Source: Doris montereyensis (taxonomy: Eukaryota > Mollusca > Gastropoda > Nudibranchia > Dorididae). Taken from it: a DNA stretch of 64,000 bases. Location: the NCBI GenBank assembly GCA_037039925.1, contig JAXRKP010001638.1, positions 1-64,000 of the forward strand, given 5' to 3'. Below, piece by piece: positions 1-10,918 of the stretch. Within the stretch, counting starts at the first letter, position 1. Each line of letters begins with the position of its first letter. The translations under genes were made by a program, and so were the position numbers. The notes beneath the pieces are model-generated. The model worked only from the letters and a program-made list of their open reading frames with translations, made no database searches and was not told the origin of the DNA.

Positions 1-449
<449 letters not shown>

Positions 450-517
450 TCTGTCTTCGCTTTTTTCCGCCTGCTCATGTTTGCCCGCCTGCTCGCTCCT
501 CCTCCCTCCCTTTAGCA

Positions 518-606
518 CATTTTTTTTTACCCGTCGGGGCTTGAACCCTTGACCTTTTGGTTGAGGAGAGGCCGACACCTTGCCTCTGAACTACCGAGTC
601 CCCAAT
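518..606 (-). mobile_element. SINE family A, tRNA-like head (partial)
   Basis: Read on the minus strand this begins GGGGACTCGGTAGTTCAGAG and contains a box-B-like GGTTCAAGCCC, the two internal Pol III promoter boxes of a tRNA-derived SINE. Only the head is present; the body is missing and the element stops in a T/A-rich stretch. The same head occurs at 26257 and 45264 (plus) and 33232 (minus). Confidence 0.75.
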
Positions 607-734
607 TTCATTTGGCACTTGATAATATGCAATGCCTAAGTGTGTGTTCGTCCTATGTACATGTGGACTTTTGACCTGGTTCTTCCTTATCACATAATAT
701 TATGTCAAGTTTTATTTCTGTATAAGAAGATGGG

Positions 735-2015
735 TGCTGAACTATGCAACCAGCACTACTTGTGACAATCATTTTGCTTTTGATGCTCAACAACTATGCA
801 ATTCAGCACTACTTGTGACAATCATTTTGGTTTTGATGCCTCAACAACTATGCAATTCAGCACTACTTGTAACAATCATTTTGGTTTTGATGCTCAATTG
901 CAATTCAGCACTACTTGGGACAGTTGTTTTGCTTTGATGCTCAACAACTATAATCCAGCACTACTTGTGACAGTTATTTTGCTTCTGATGCTCAACAAAT
1001 ATGCAATTCAGCACTACTTGTAACAATCATTTTGATTTTGATGCTCAATTGCAATTCAGCACTACTTGGGACAGTTGTTTTGCTTTTGATGCTCAACAAC
1101 TATGCAATTCAGCACTACTTGTGACAATCATTTTGGTTTTGATGCTCAACAACTATGCAATTCAGCACTACTTGTAACAGTCATTTTGATTTTGATGCTC
1201 AATTGCAATTCAGCACTACTTGGGACAGTTGTTTTGCTTTTGATGCTCAACAACTATGCAATTCAGCACTACTTGGGACAGTTATATTGGTTTTGATGCT
1301 CAACAACTATGCAATTCAGCACTACTTGTGACAATCATTTTGATTTTGATGCTCAATTGCAATTCAACACTACTTGGGACAGTTGTTTTGCTTTTTTTGA
1401 TGCTCAACAACTATGCAATTCAACACTACTTGGGACAGTTATATTGGTTTTGATGCTCAACAACTATGCAATTCAGCACTACTTGTGACAATCATTTCGG
1501 TTTTGATGCTCAATTGCAATTCAGCACTACTTGTGAAAGTTATTTTGCTTTTGATGCTCAAAAACTATGCAATTCAGCACTACTTGTGACAATCATTTTG
1601 ATTTTGATGCTCAACAACTATGCAATTCAGCACTACTTGTGACAATCATTTCGGTTTTGATGCTCAATTGCAACCAGCACTACTTGTGACAATCATTTTG
1701 CTTTTGATGCTCAACAACTATGCAATTCAGCACTACTTGTGACAATCATTTTGATTTTGATGCTCAACAACTATGCAATTCAGCACTACTTGTAACAATC
1801 ATTTTGGTTTTGATGCTCAATTGCAATTCAGCACTACTTGGGACAGTTACTTTGATTTTGATGCTCAACAACTATGCAATTCAGCACTACTTGGGACAGT
1901 TATATTGGTTTTGATGCTCAACAACTATGCAATTCAGCACTACTTGTGACAATCATTTTGATTTTGATGCTCAACAACTATGCAATTCAGCACTACTTGG
2001 GACAGTTGTTTTGGT
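735..2015. repeat. Minisatellite, about 53-bp unit, about 24 copies
   Basis: Tandem units built around ATGCAATTCAGCACTACTTG followed by either TGACAATCATTTTG or GGACAGTTGTTTTG and then TTTTGATGCTCAA. Two sub-types are visible: a long unit with CAACAACTATGCAATTCAG and a shorter one with CAATTGCAATTCAG. They alternate irregularly. Many apparent reading frames run across units because stops are rare, but the unit length is not a multiple of three, so coding is unlikely. Confidence 0.95.
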
Positions 2016-3287
2016 TCTTTTTCCTGGTTCTTTTTCTTCTCCGCTTTGGTTTGTCTTTCACTTTTGGTTGTTTTCTTTTAAGTTTTACTTGAATTTAAAT
2101 TGTTTGTATTTTTTTTTTTTTTAAAGAGGGATGTTTCTTCGAGGTTTTTTCTGCTAAGTTTTGGATATTTTTCTTTGCTTTACTTAATACATTAAGCTGA
2201 AATAAAATTATAAAAACCTACCATATATCCCACTTAACTCATTAACCTGAAACTTATAAAGTTACTAAAACCGGAACCGCACATTAACAACAGCATATAT
2301 GTTGAATTCAAAGTGACTCTGGTGCCATACCTTATAGTAAATAGCGTCTATGTTATGGTATGCTTACATCAAATGAAAGTCATCTTACTGTGTACTGCAG
2401 AAATATATATGTATAAACCGAAGATGTGATCTTACTGTACAGCAGATAAGATACAAATCGAAGAAGATTGAGGCTGATGAAACAATTCTGGTTGACAAGA
2501 ACACAATATGTTATACCGAGTGTCCTGGAAATAGGTAACTTGTTATAAATGCGAATAACTTTTAACCTTGAATTCAATTCTAATGAAATTTTAACACATA
2601 TAGAATATACAAAGGCATTATAACACAAACCTATGTTTCAAAATGGAAAAACGACCGGAAACGGAAATTGAAAATTTCTTGTAAGATATCCCATTTTAAT
2701 TTGTATCGTAAAAAGAACAATGTAGATCTAACCCGAAAATAAAGATCTCCTCAAATTTAAAGATACAAAGTCACTGGAATGTATCAAATATTGATACAAA
2801 TTGCATTAATAAGTAAATCAAAGTAAATTTTTAACGATAGGACAGATAATAATTAGTAATAAGTGATTAATATTTCATTCAAAAGAGATGCTCCAACCAT
2901 CTTCCATTTGCAGCAATTGTGTTTCACAACCTAATAGTGACGTCTAGCGGTACTATTGCAATCAGGTTTCTATTAATTCATCATACTTCTCGGATGAGCT
3001 TAATTTTCAACTGCTCTTTATTGAGGGGAACAGGAGTATGTAAGACTCAATCCTTCAGATATCCTCTCGGAATGAAGTCGCAGGGGTTCAGATCGGGACT
3101 TTTGATTTGATATGATTCAGCAGTCCATCAAATGTTTAGCCCTTAACAAAACAATCTCGTAACAACACGTAATTAAAGAGTGGCGTCGATTTTATGTGAC
3201 GTAGATTTTATCATTTCTTTCACCTGGTTCATCACTCCACATCTTGATGCGCGCAAAAATGCATCTAGACACACAAAAACGACTCAG
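2016..3287. other. AT-rich DNA, no gene seen
   Basis: The minisatellite is followed by a T-rich stretch to about 2125 and then ordinary AT-rich sequence. I see no conserved protein, RNA gene or repeat family here. Confidence 0.5.
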
Positions 3288-3382
3288 TTTCTTAGAACTA
3301 GTGGTCTAGATACATGATAGTTTTAGTCATATTTCGCCTTTTCTTAGAACTAGTGGTCTAGATACGTGATAGTTTAGTCATA
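3288..3382. repeat. Short tandem duplication, about 53-bp unit x2
   Basis: Two adjacent copies of a segment starting TTCTTAGAACTAGTGGTCTA and ending near TTAGTCATAT. They differ by a few bases and by one T in a run. Confidence 0.85.
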
Positions 3383-3756
3383 TAAAATGATTTTGGATTA
3401 ACTTTATTTGACGTAAGTTTCATGTTAGTAGTGGCATAGATAGTGAGTTATCGCACGTTGAAACCGTACCCTTCGTTTAGGACTCCTGTATATATTATTA
3501 TGAGAGTTTTAAAACGAAACAAAGTGAATTGTCAGCGAAACAATCCAAACATTAATCAATTAATTAGTCATAACCAAAAGATGATAATGCCTCAGCGTGC
3601 TAAAAATCAAAAGGCACATCAGATATGCGATTAAATTTTGTGTTTAACCTTTACATAAAATGAATCTAATCGATGGAGGCATAAAGACAACAGGGTCGGA
3701 TCCTATTTTGGTTTGTTTGTATTAATACATGTATTCATAAATCAATATTAGTATAC

Positions 3757-3925
3757 CTTACCTTGTTGGTATGTATCCATCTTAAGTATTGTAAATATTA
3801 TATATGTCATTATGTACCTTACTCTGATCCATCCTGATTATTGTAAATATTATATCATTATGTACCGTACCCTGGTATAATCTATCCATCTTAATTATTG
3901 TAAATATAATATATCATTATGTAAA
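3757..3925. repeat. Imperfect tandem repeat, about 60-70-bp unit x3
   Basis: Three copies of a unit containing a CCATCTTAATTATTGTAAAT-like core followed by ATATCATTATGTACC. The units differ by small indels. Confidence 0.75.
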
Positions 3926-4405
3926 GAACCTTCCAGGCTGTATGGCCCTTATAATTTATTTCATTAATTCCTGTGGCTTCCTTGAGATGCGATTGCGTAT
4001 GCGTGGCACATTTTCTGATTTACATCTCTGTGGCTACTTGCACCCTCGAGAGCTCTGCCTTTTTTTTCGATCAATTATGTGGATTAAGTGTTTCAATTTA
4101 TATTAGGATTGATACACATGGAGTAATTGATGTTTACGACATGATTTACTTAAAGTTAATTTTTGTTTTAATCGTGTCCTTGTCTAATATTTACATATTT
4201 ACATGTTTACCTCATCTGAACGGTTCAGGCCCATTATTTCTAAGGTAAGGTAGGTCAAGCAGGATGTGTGATTCTGCTGATCAGTTACTAAGACCATGTT
4301 ATTTCAATTTGTTCGTATGGTTTCGATAGAAATTAAAATATTTATCCAAAAAGAATTTTAAAATTCCAATTATTCCCCCTTCTCTTCCATCTCTGTTTCA
4401 AAACT

Positions 4406-5035
4406 ATGAGTATGAGTCTCACTGACTTACATTATTTTCGCCTTACCCATGTTATCTCTCACCTCGTATCTTATTTAGTCGGTGCATCTCATCCCTACCA
4501 CATCGCCCCAGATAATGTCCATTGTGGATATTTTGAGGATTGTCAAGATTCAGCTCAAATCCCATGTGTTACTCTTACTTCCTTTAATGATAAATTAGAA
4601 AAACTCCAAAACATGTTTAGATCATTTACAAATGCTAGCACTACGAAAAAGACTAGATCGAGATCTACTTTTGAATCCTAATCTGATGAGGATGGTGCTT
4701 GTGCTTCTGGCTCAGGTACCATTTTTCATGCTCCTGATAATCAGTCACCCGGTGCTATGGAGCACGAATTCGTAGACGAGCATGATCCAGAGGAGGAATT
4801 CAGTGACATTCTTAAACAGTACGACAGAGGGAAATAAACAGGGCCTGCAGTAAGTGTACGTTTGGCAGAGCTTATCAAAACGTTGTTGTCATCCGAGCCT
4901 TCAGCAGATTTATTGAAAGAGAAGACGTCTGCTTTATTATGCCCTGATAATATTCCTACATTGGGACCAGCCCATGTTAATTCTGAAATACGGAAAGTAC
5001 TATGAGATAACAAAAATGACAGATTTAAACATTTT
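4406..5035 (+). pseudogene. Decayed DIRS-like retroelement, Gag-like region
   Basis: A reading frame broken by two in-frame stops (near 4680 and 4836) runs on in the same frame on either side of them. Its second half is acidic (EHDPEEEFSDIL) and then carries LAELIKTLLSSEPSADLLKE, KTSALLCPDNIPTLGPAHVN and SEIRKVL. This succession of a helix, a K-x-P-x-N-x-P segment and N-x-E-I-x-K-L resembles the ORF1 (Gag-like) product of DIRS-type tyrosine-recombinase retroelements. The recombinase fragment 330 bp downstream on the same strand supports the call. The first 90 codons (4406-4681) are not recognisable alone. What is seen: open frame with stops. What is inferred: family, from remembered family patterns without a database search. 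Confidence 0.5.
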
Positions 5036-5365
5036 AAAAATACAAGGATTACTGACCAAAGGAATGACTGTAATCATTTATGTCATCGAATGGTTTCCTT
5101 ATGGCTATCTCAATTTGAAGGAAATTACTTTGAAAGCTGTCACCCTGGTTGTCCTTTGTATCGAGTAGTAGAGCTCAGTCAATTCACCTTATGTCATTGG
5201 ATCACATGCATAATCGAGATACTCATATTAGGTTTGAAATAAGAAAGTTCATCAAGCAAACCAAACCAGGAACGGGACCCCAGTGATTGTTTTTCCCTAA
5301 GGCTGATGATTCAGGAGAATCATGTATTTATTCTCTCCTTCTATCCACAAGAATACGTATCCTAA

Positions 5366-5660
5366 ACTAAAGACATTCGCTTGAACGAGAACATTTTTTT
5401 GATTTCTCATACAAAGCCTCAAGTGAGCGCAAAATGTATAAGTCGATGGATTAAGAAAGTGTTATCCCTTGCCGGTGTCGACACCAAAAAATGCATCACA
5501 GAGTACCAGGATGGCGTACAGTTCCAAAGCCTTGAATTTGGGGGTCAGTATGGTTATCATACTTAGAACAACAGGATGAGCAAAAGTATATACTTTTAAG
5601 AAATTTTACAATAGGGACTGTCCAACAGAATCCGCTCCCCAAATGGAGTAGGGAAAGGGT
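5366..5660 (+). pseudogene. DIRS-like tyrosine recombinase fragment
   Basis: The frame opens with KDIRLNENIFLISHTKPQ, followed by SAKCISRWIKKVLSLAGVDT, the typical DIRS-type recombinase string (S-x-x-I-x-R-W-I-K-x-x-L-x-x-x-G-V-D-T). After a frame change the C-terminal motif is visible at about 5550-5630: VIILRTTG, a stop, then TFKKFYNRDCP, where the Y of KFYNRD is the expected nucleophile position. The central H-x-x-R region is replaced by unrelated residues, and the reverse transcriptase/RNase H part normally found in such elements is absent. This is a dead, internally deleted copy. Confidence 0.6.
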
Positions 5661-6433
5661 ATTATCCAATCGTCAAGCTCACGGAATTAGCACGGTATGT
5701 ATATCTCGTGCTATCTGTTTATCAGATGTCTAAGTTTTATCGTCTTGTAAATCTCAACGAAGCCACCTCCACATGACACAGAGTGTGAATGAAATATAAT
5801 TGAAAGTTAAATGAGACTTACCTTCATAAGTTGAATTTTGAATGAAATCGTGTTTCATTAACACGGTGTCTTGTGAGCTTACTTGTCCACCCTAATATTA
5901 TGACCCCTACCCAATAACTTCATTACATGTATGTACTTCATGTTCTGGTTACCATGTAGCTCCTTTATGATTTCATTTACAATCACATCATCTACACATT
6001 ACGTAAAAAAAGCCAAAATAAGAAAAGGGTGAATCTTCAAAAAGTGTCAGAAAAGGTGGGGTGGGTTTTTTTTAATGAGCCATTGAATAAAACGTTACCT
6101 AGTAGGATAATGATATTCAATAAATAACAATATATAATATCTAATGTTTAATGGGGGTTTTCTATGCGTGCAATGTATTAATCACCCACCCCCCACCTCC
6201 ATACCCCTACGCCAATTTCAGCCTGGTGTTAATTTGGCACAGCTGCGATCCAGACTCAGGTCCAAGAAAGACTCTATAGAGGAGACGGACACCCTACACA
6301 GACAGACCGACGGCAAGAAATTCAGAAAGCGAACCCTAGACAAAAAGTACTTACCCACAGTCACCGCCTGAGAAACCAAGTCTTCCCAACGATGTTGACC
6401 TTTCGACGCTGCGGAATGACTATGAAAAAGCTA
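5661..6433. other. AT-rich DNA, no gene recognised
   Basis: This may include the 3' flank of the DIRS-like remnant. A 75-codon open frame at 6144-6371 has a basic, charged end (KDSIEETD, KKFRKRTLDKK) but matches nothing I know. It could be an old coding or transposon fragment. Confidence 0.35.
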
Positions 6434-6535
6434 CAGGTTAGCCAGTAGGTCATGACATGGAATCGGTGCTCTTGTCCCTGGTTTTACGGAGCAGTAGGTC
6501 ATGACATGAATCTGTCTTTCCCTGGTTTTAAGCTT
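6434..6535. repeat. Short direct duplication x2
   Basis: AGTAGGTCATGACATG occurs twice, 54 bp apart, each followed by a diverged copy of a segment ending TCCCTGGTTTTA. It abuts the CT microsatellite. Confidence 0.8.
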
Positions 6536-6545
6536 TGTGTCTGTC

Positions 6546-7020
<475 letters not shown>

Positions 7021-7228
7021 CTTTTTCTATGAATAACCCATTGGCCTTAGAGGAAAGTGCAGAGATAAGAGACTCGAAATATTACATTATTTATCTTGAT
7101 TTTTGTGTGAATCAGCAAGTATATTGTTGTTTCTTTCCTTACTTCTTCCACCTTGTCAGTTCTTTTTTTGTTTCTCATTATATCTTTCTTTGTTTATCAG
7201 TTCCCAATCTACCTTCCGGTGTATGGGT

Positions 7229-7654
7229 TTAGATGCCCGAAATGGTTTTTTCCCAGGCTGACATTTTCTGTTCCCTTTCGTGAGTTAAATTTCCTTGCTT
7301 TAATGCCTCTTTCATAGCTTCTTTCCACTTTCTTCGAGATCTGCCTTTTGGTCTTTTACGTTGAGTTTTAGCACTGTATACTGATTTAGCTATTCTATGG
7401 TCATTCATTCCGTTAACATGCCCAAACAATCTCAGCTGATTTATTTCTATCTTAGTTTTTATGCCATTTGTTTTGGTTTTATCTCTTATTGTTGTGTTTC
7501 TATTAATTTTCCTTACTGCTCTTCTTAGATATTTCTTTTCAGCTGCTTGTTCTCTACAGTAATCCCTACTGTCTAAGGTCTGGGTATCACTGCCATAGAG
7601 GAGAGTAAGGCAATAAACTGTGTTGTATACTGCCACTTTGGTTTTTATTGACAA
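7229..7654 (-). pseudogene. LINE C-terminal domain, 141-codon open remnant
   Basis: The longest intact piece of the LINE. It starts at YNTVYCLTLLYGSDTQTLDS, a degraded form of the usual 'LLYGSETW' motif downstream of the RT, then the GHV-x-x-M-x-D-x-R and RRKWKEAM segments. It ends at a stop close to the element's 3' end. Confidence 0.75.
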
Positions 7655-7849
7655 TTCTCTAGCTGATTTCTTCTCTTAATTTTCCCTCTAAGTTAATCAT
7701 TACTCTTAGGTAATTGTAGCTTTGAACTTGTTCTAAATTTTCCCTGCCCAATTTAAGATTTTGTGTTTTAGCTTCCCTAGTTACTAGCAATGTTACTGAT
7801 TTTCTTTGCATTTCCCCTTTTATTTAATTCATTATTCATTATGTTGATA

Positions 7850-8560
7850 TTCGACTGAATGTCCCTTTCTGATTTTCCAAACAAAACTAAATCATTAGCA
7901 AATGAAAGCATTATAACATTTACTGGTTTGAGCTTCAAATACCTTCATTCAATTTCTTCATTTTTGAGGATGCCTTTTCGACTGAATCCATTAATGTGAT
8001 AAACAAAAGAGGACTTAGGATACAACTCTGTCTTACTCCAATATCTACATCAAATTCTTCATATACATTTCCAGCTACTCTCACTGCACATGTTGGTTTA
8101 TTATAAAAATATTTAATGGCTTCTATTAAATTTTACTCTGTGTTCTTTTAAGGACTGTCATAATTCGTCCCTCCTCACATTGTCAATGCCTTTTCTCAGT
8201 CAATCAAATACAGGTGCAAGTCAATGTTTCTCTCAATAAATTTTTCTATTATTTGTCTAATTGTAAATATGTGATCTTGTACATTTCTTTCTGGTCTAAA
8301 TCCACTCTGGTGTTCTTCAAGCTGATCCTCTACTCTTTTCCTTAGTCTCATTTGCAGTATCCTGGCATACACTTTTCCTGGTACGCTAAGTAGTGATATC
8401 TCTTTATAGTTTGAGCATCCCATGGTTGATCCTTTCTTGTGTATTGGTACTACCGTTCCTTTTTCCAGTCGTCTGGCACCTGTTTGGACTTCCATGCTTG
8501 TTGACATATTGCATGTAGTAGTTTGTCTGCCTCTCTCCCTTGTTTTTTTAATCATTTCTG
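7850..8560 (-). pseudogene. LINE reverse transcriptase domain (broken, catalytic Asp changed)
   Basis: Minus-strand motifs: EKGTVVPIHKKG, NYKEISLLSVPGKVYARIL, EEHQSGFRPERNVQDHIFTI and DLHLYLID (palm motif A region), then GVRQSCILSPLLF (motif B), then SFANDLVLFGKSE near 7890. The last is the FADD catalytic box with the first Asp read as Asn (AAT). Together with the frameshifts this marks the copy as dead. Confidence 0.8.
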
Positions 8561-9299
8561 GATAAACTTGATCTGCTCTGGGGCCTTTCCTAATTTCATT
8601 TTTTTTTATAGCTGTTTGAGATATCTACATCTTCAGCTTTCTCGTCTGGATTACTTGTTAGTCTTGCTGATTGATCTGTACTCCTTGTTTCATATATTCT
8701 GGAGGGATTATGTAATTGTTTTTAAGCATATTTTCTCCACGTTTCCATGATTTCGCTGTCTCCTTTCATTATTTTTCCTTTGGCGTTCTTAATTTGTCGT
8801 ATGAGGCACTCTTTTGTCTTTCTCGTGCTCTTCATTGTTCCCCAGAACAGCTTTTTTTATTTCCTTTATAGCTTTCTTGAATTCTTTGTCCAAACTCTTC
8901 CCACTGTTCCTGTTTTGCTTTCCTAACTTCCTCTTTGGCGATAGTTCTTTTACTCACATAATCTATTCTATCCTTTGACCTCTTTGTTTGCAAGTATTTC
9001 TTCCAGGCATCCTTCATTTTTCTGATCTTAGTCTTGACCTTCTCATTCCACCATGCTGTTTTTTATCTCCTTTAATTTGTTTCCTACCACATACCTCTTC
9101 AGTACAACCGAGGAGTGTTTCTTTATACATTTGCCACTTTTCTTCTATTGTGCTGTCCTTCAGATCCATCTGCCTTTCACTGATAAATCATTTTATCCTA
9201 GATTGGTATATGTGTTTTACTATTGGTATATTTAGTTCTTCTATTTTGAGTTTAGTAGCTTTCTTCTCTTTCCTTTTCTTTATGTTTTCTTCAGTTAGT

Positions 9300-10033
9300 A
9301 ATCTCATATTGGCAATCACTAGGTAATGATCACTAAATATTTCAGCTCCTCTGTTCACTCTTGCATCCATTGTATTCTAAAAAAGGGAGCTGCTAACTAT
9401 TATGTAGTCTGTCATTGACTTTTCACATCTGTCTTCATTTATTCTTGTATGTTTGTGGATATCTTTATGAGGAAAACATGTGTTCGCTATTTTCATGTTA
9501 TTCTTTAGGCAAAAATCTATTAGTCTCTCTCCATTTGGAGAAGTTGTTGTCTCTCTCTCTTAACCTATTACTCCTACTGATGTTTCTACATTGTTGCCTA
9601 CTCTAGCATTTAAATCTCCGAAAACCATTAGATCCTTGTTGGGTTTGAGATTCTCTGCAGCTATTTGTAACTCGTTTTTGAGTATATCTTTTTCTTCTTT
9701 AGTGGCATATTCGTTTTTGCTATTAATAATTTAATTTCTCTTTCTTTTGGTTTTATATTTACCTGTAATAGCCGTGGGCTTATAAATTTCCAACTTTCTA
9801 GTAGCTTTTCTTGCCTTTTATGCATTAAAAGGCCTACTCCTGCTCTAGCTTTGACATCCCCTCCTGAGAAGAAAAAAAAAATATGATTTGGTCCTACATT
9901 TTCTATTCCTTGCCCCTTTTTCTTTGTTTCTGTAATGATCAAAATGTCTACTTTGAATTTTCCCATTTCTTCAGCTAATTCTAACTCTTTTCCCATTCAT
10001 TGCCCTAATATTCCATGTTCCAAAAATCACAGT
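9300..10033 (-). pseudogene. LINE endonuclease domain (broken)
   Basis: Minus-strand motifs in order: TWNIRAMNGK (about 10030), DILIITETKKKGQGIE (about 9945), AGVGLLMHKR (about 9835), GDLNARVGNN (about 9615), a TDYIIVSS block (about 9400) and SDHYLVIANM (about 9330). These are the metal-binding and catalytic landmarks of the apurinic-like endonuclease of non-LTR elements (N, E, D-x-N, SDH). At least four frame changes or stops separate them. Confidence 0.8.
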
Positions 10034-10112
10034 CTGTGTTCTTTTCCAGTCGTCGTCGAAAGTTCAAACCGGGTATATCATCATATATTAGTATTTTGAA
10101 TCAATTGGTTTT

Positions 10113-10435
10113 CAGGGGATTAGCCCACTGTACCCTAGGTAGAGGGTGGGGCTGCCACCTTGAGGCCCCCTACCGAGCCTTGTTATTTTTGTGTCAGGGT
10201 TAACTCCCTTAGCCTTTGGTCATTGAGGATCAGCATGCAAGGCAGCAGATTGTTATTTTCTGTCAGGGTTAACTCCTTAGCCTTTGGTCAACCAAAACCA
10301 GCCTTAAAGGCAGCAGGTTGTTTTCTGTCAGGGTTAACTCCCTTAGTCTTTGGTCACCAAGACCCGCCTGCAAGGCAGCAGGGGACTCGTGGAGGGCGGG
10401 ACCGCCAAATCTCTGTACAGGTCCACTGCCCAGTT
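10113..10435 (+). mobile_element. Repeat D, copy 1 (element with internal about 68-bp units)
   Basis: Starts TTAGCCCACTGTACCCTAGG and ends near GGACTCGTGGAGGGCGGGAC and TCCACTGCCCA. The inside holds three tandem units that begin TGTCAGGGTTAACTCCCTTA and end AAGGCAGCAGGTTGTTTTC. An inverted copy with two units is at 13608-13864, so the units vary in number. No protein is encoded. It is probably a non-autonomous mobile element; the class is unknown and no clear terminal inverted repeat was seen. Confidence 0.7.
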
Positions 10436-10773
10436 TTATATGAGAATGAAATATTGATTCCTCAAGCTCATCTTTATTTAATCATATAGGTTAGAGCCGC
10501 TATGATGCAATAGGTAGTGCTGTGGGGATTTTGTCAAAGTGTTTAACTGGCAGCTGTACAGAATTTTCCCCAGAAAGTTGAAAAGGGCTTTTAATCAAAT
10601 GAAGATAAATGATATAAAGTCATAAAATCTGTGAGTTTGCACTTATGTGGGGATGTGGACTATAAATGCATTTTCATCTTTTTTAAATTCACACAGCTAG
10701 AGTATGAAGGAGATGAATTGCATTACTGATTTCACTCATCCGTTTTCATCTCTGCTTTTCCCCAATTTGACAG

Positions 10774-10918
10774 AGCAACATTCCAAACCGGTTGAGGACA
10801 TTCCCCCAGAAGACGATGATGACGATGGAGATATTTATGACGATGGAGAAAGTACAGTAGTTATGAGATCACTCAGGCTACCGGCACCTGAAACACAGTT
10901 AGAAAGAATCTCTATGAT
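10774..10918 (+). CDS. hSH3 gene exon 1 of those visible (acidic, Tyr motif)
   Basis: Acceptor TTTGACAG before 10774; donor GTGAGC at 10919. It encodes KPVEDIPPEDDDDDGDIYDD and ends ERISM plus two bases. The IYDD motif in an acidic context is the usual tyrosine-phosphorylation/SH2-docking motif of this family. The in-frame ATG at 10704 lies in the preceding intron and is not taken as the start. Confidence 0.7.

Larger units (their letters stand above)
7225..10037 (-). mobile_element. Inactive RTE-type LINE (endonuclease-reverse transcriptase)
   Basis: Read on the minus strand the element keeps its protein order: an AP-like endonuclease (about 10033-9300), a basic linker with helices (about 9300-8700), a reverse transcriptase (about 8560-7850) and a C-terminal cysteine-poor 'KxR-x-x-G-R-x-RRKWKEAM' tail (7654-7229). 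The tail pattern (LRLFGHVNGMNDHRIAKSVY, then RPKGRSRRKWKEA) is typical of RTE/RTE-like LINEs widespread in arthropods and molluscs. Many frameshifts and stops break it and at least one catalytic Asp is lost, so it cannot be autonomous. No target-site duplication was identified. The plus strand over this interval carries only shadow frames. Confidence 0.85.

Noticed and set aside
734..2124. Series of 60-75-codon frames starting MQFSTT
   Set aside because: They come from the 53-bp minisatellite, whose unit is not a multiple of three, so frames drift between units. No conserved product.
10704..10773. ATG at 10704 as the start of the hSH3 gene
   Set aside because: A strong acceptor at 10771-10773 and the entry phase show that coding begins within a spliced exon; the upstream codons are intron.
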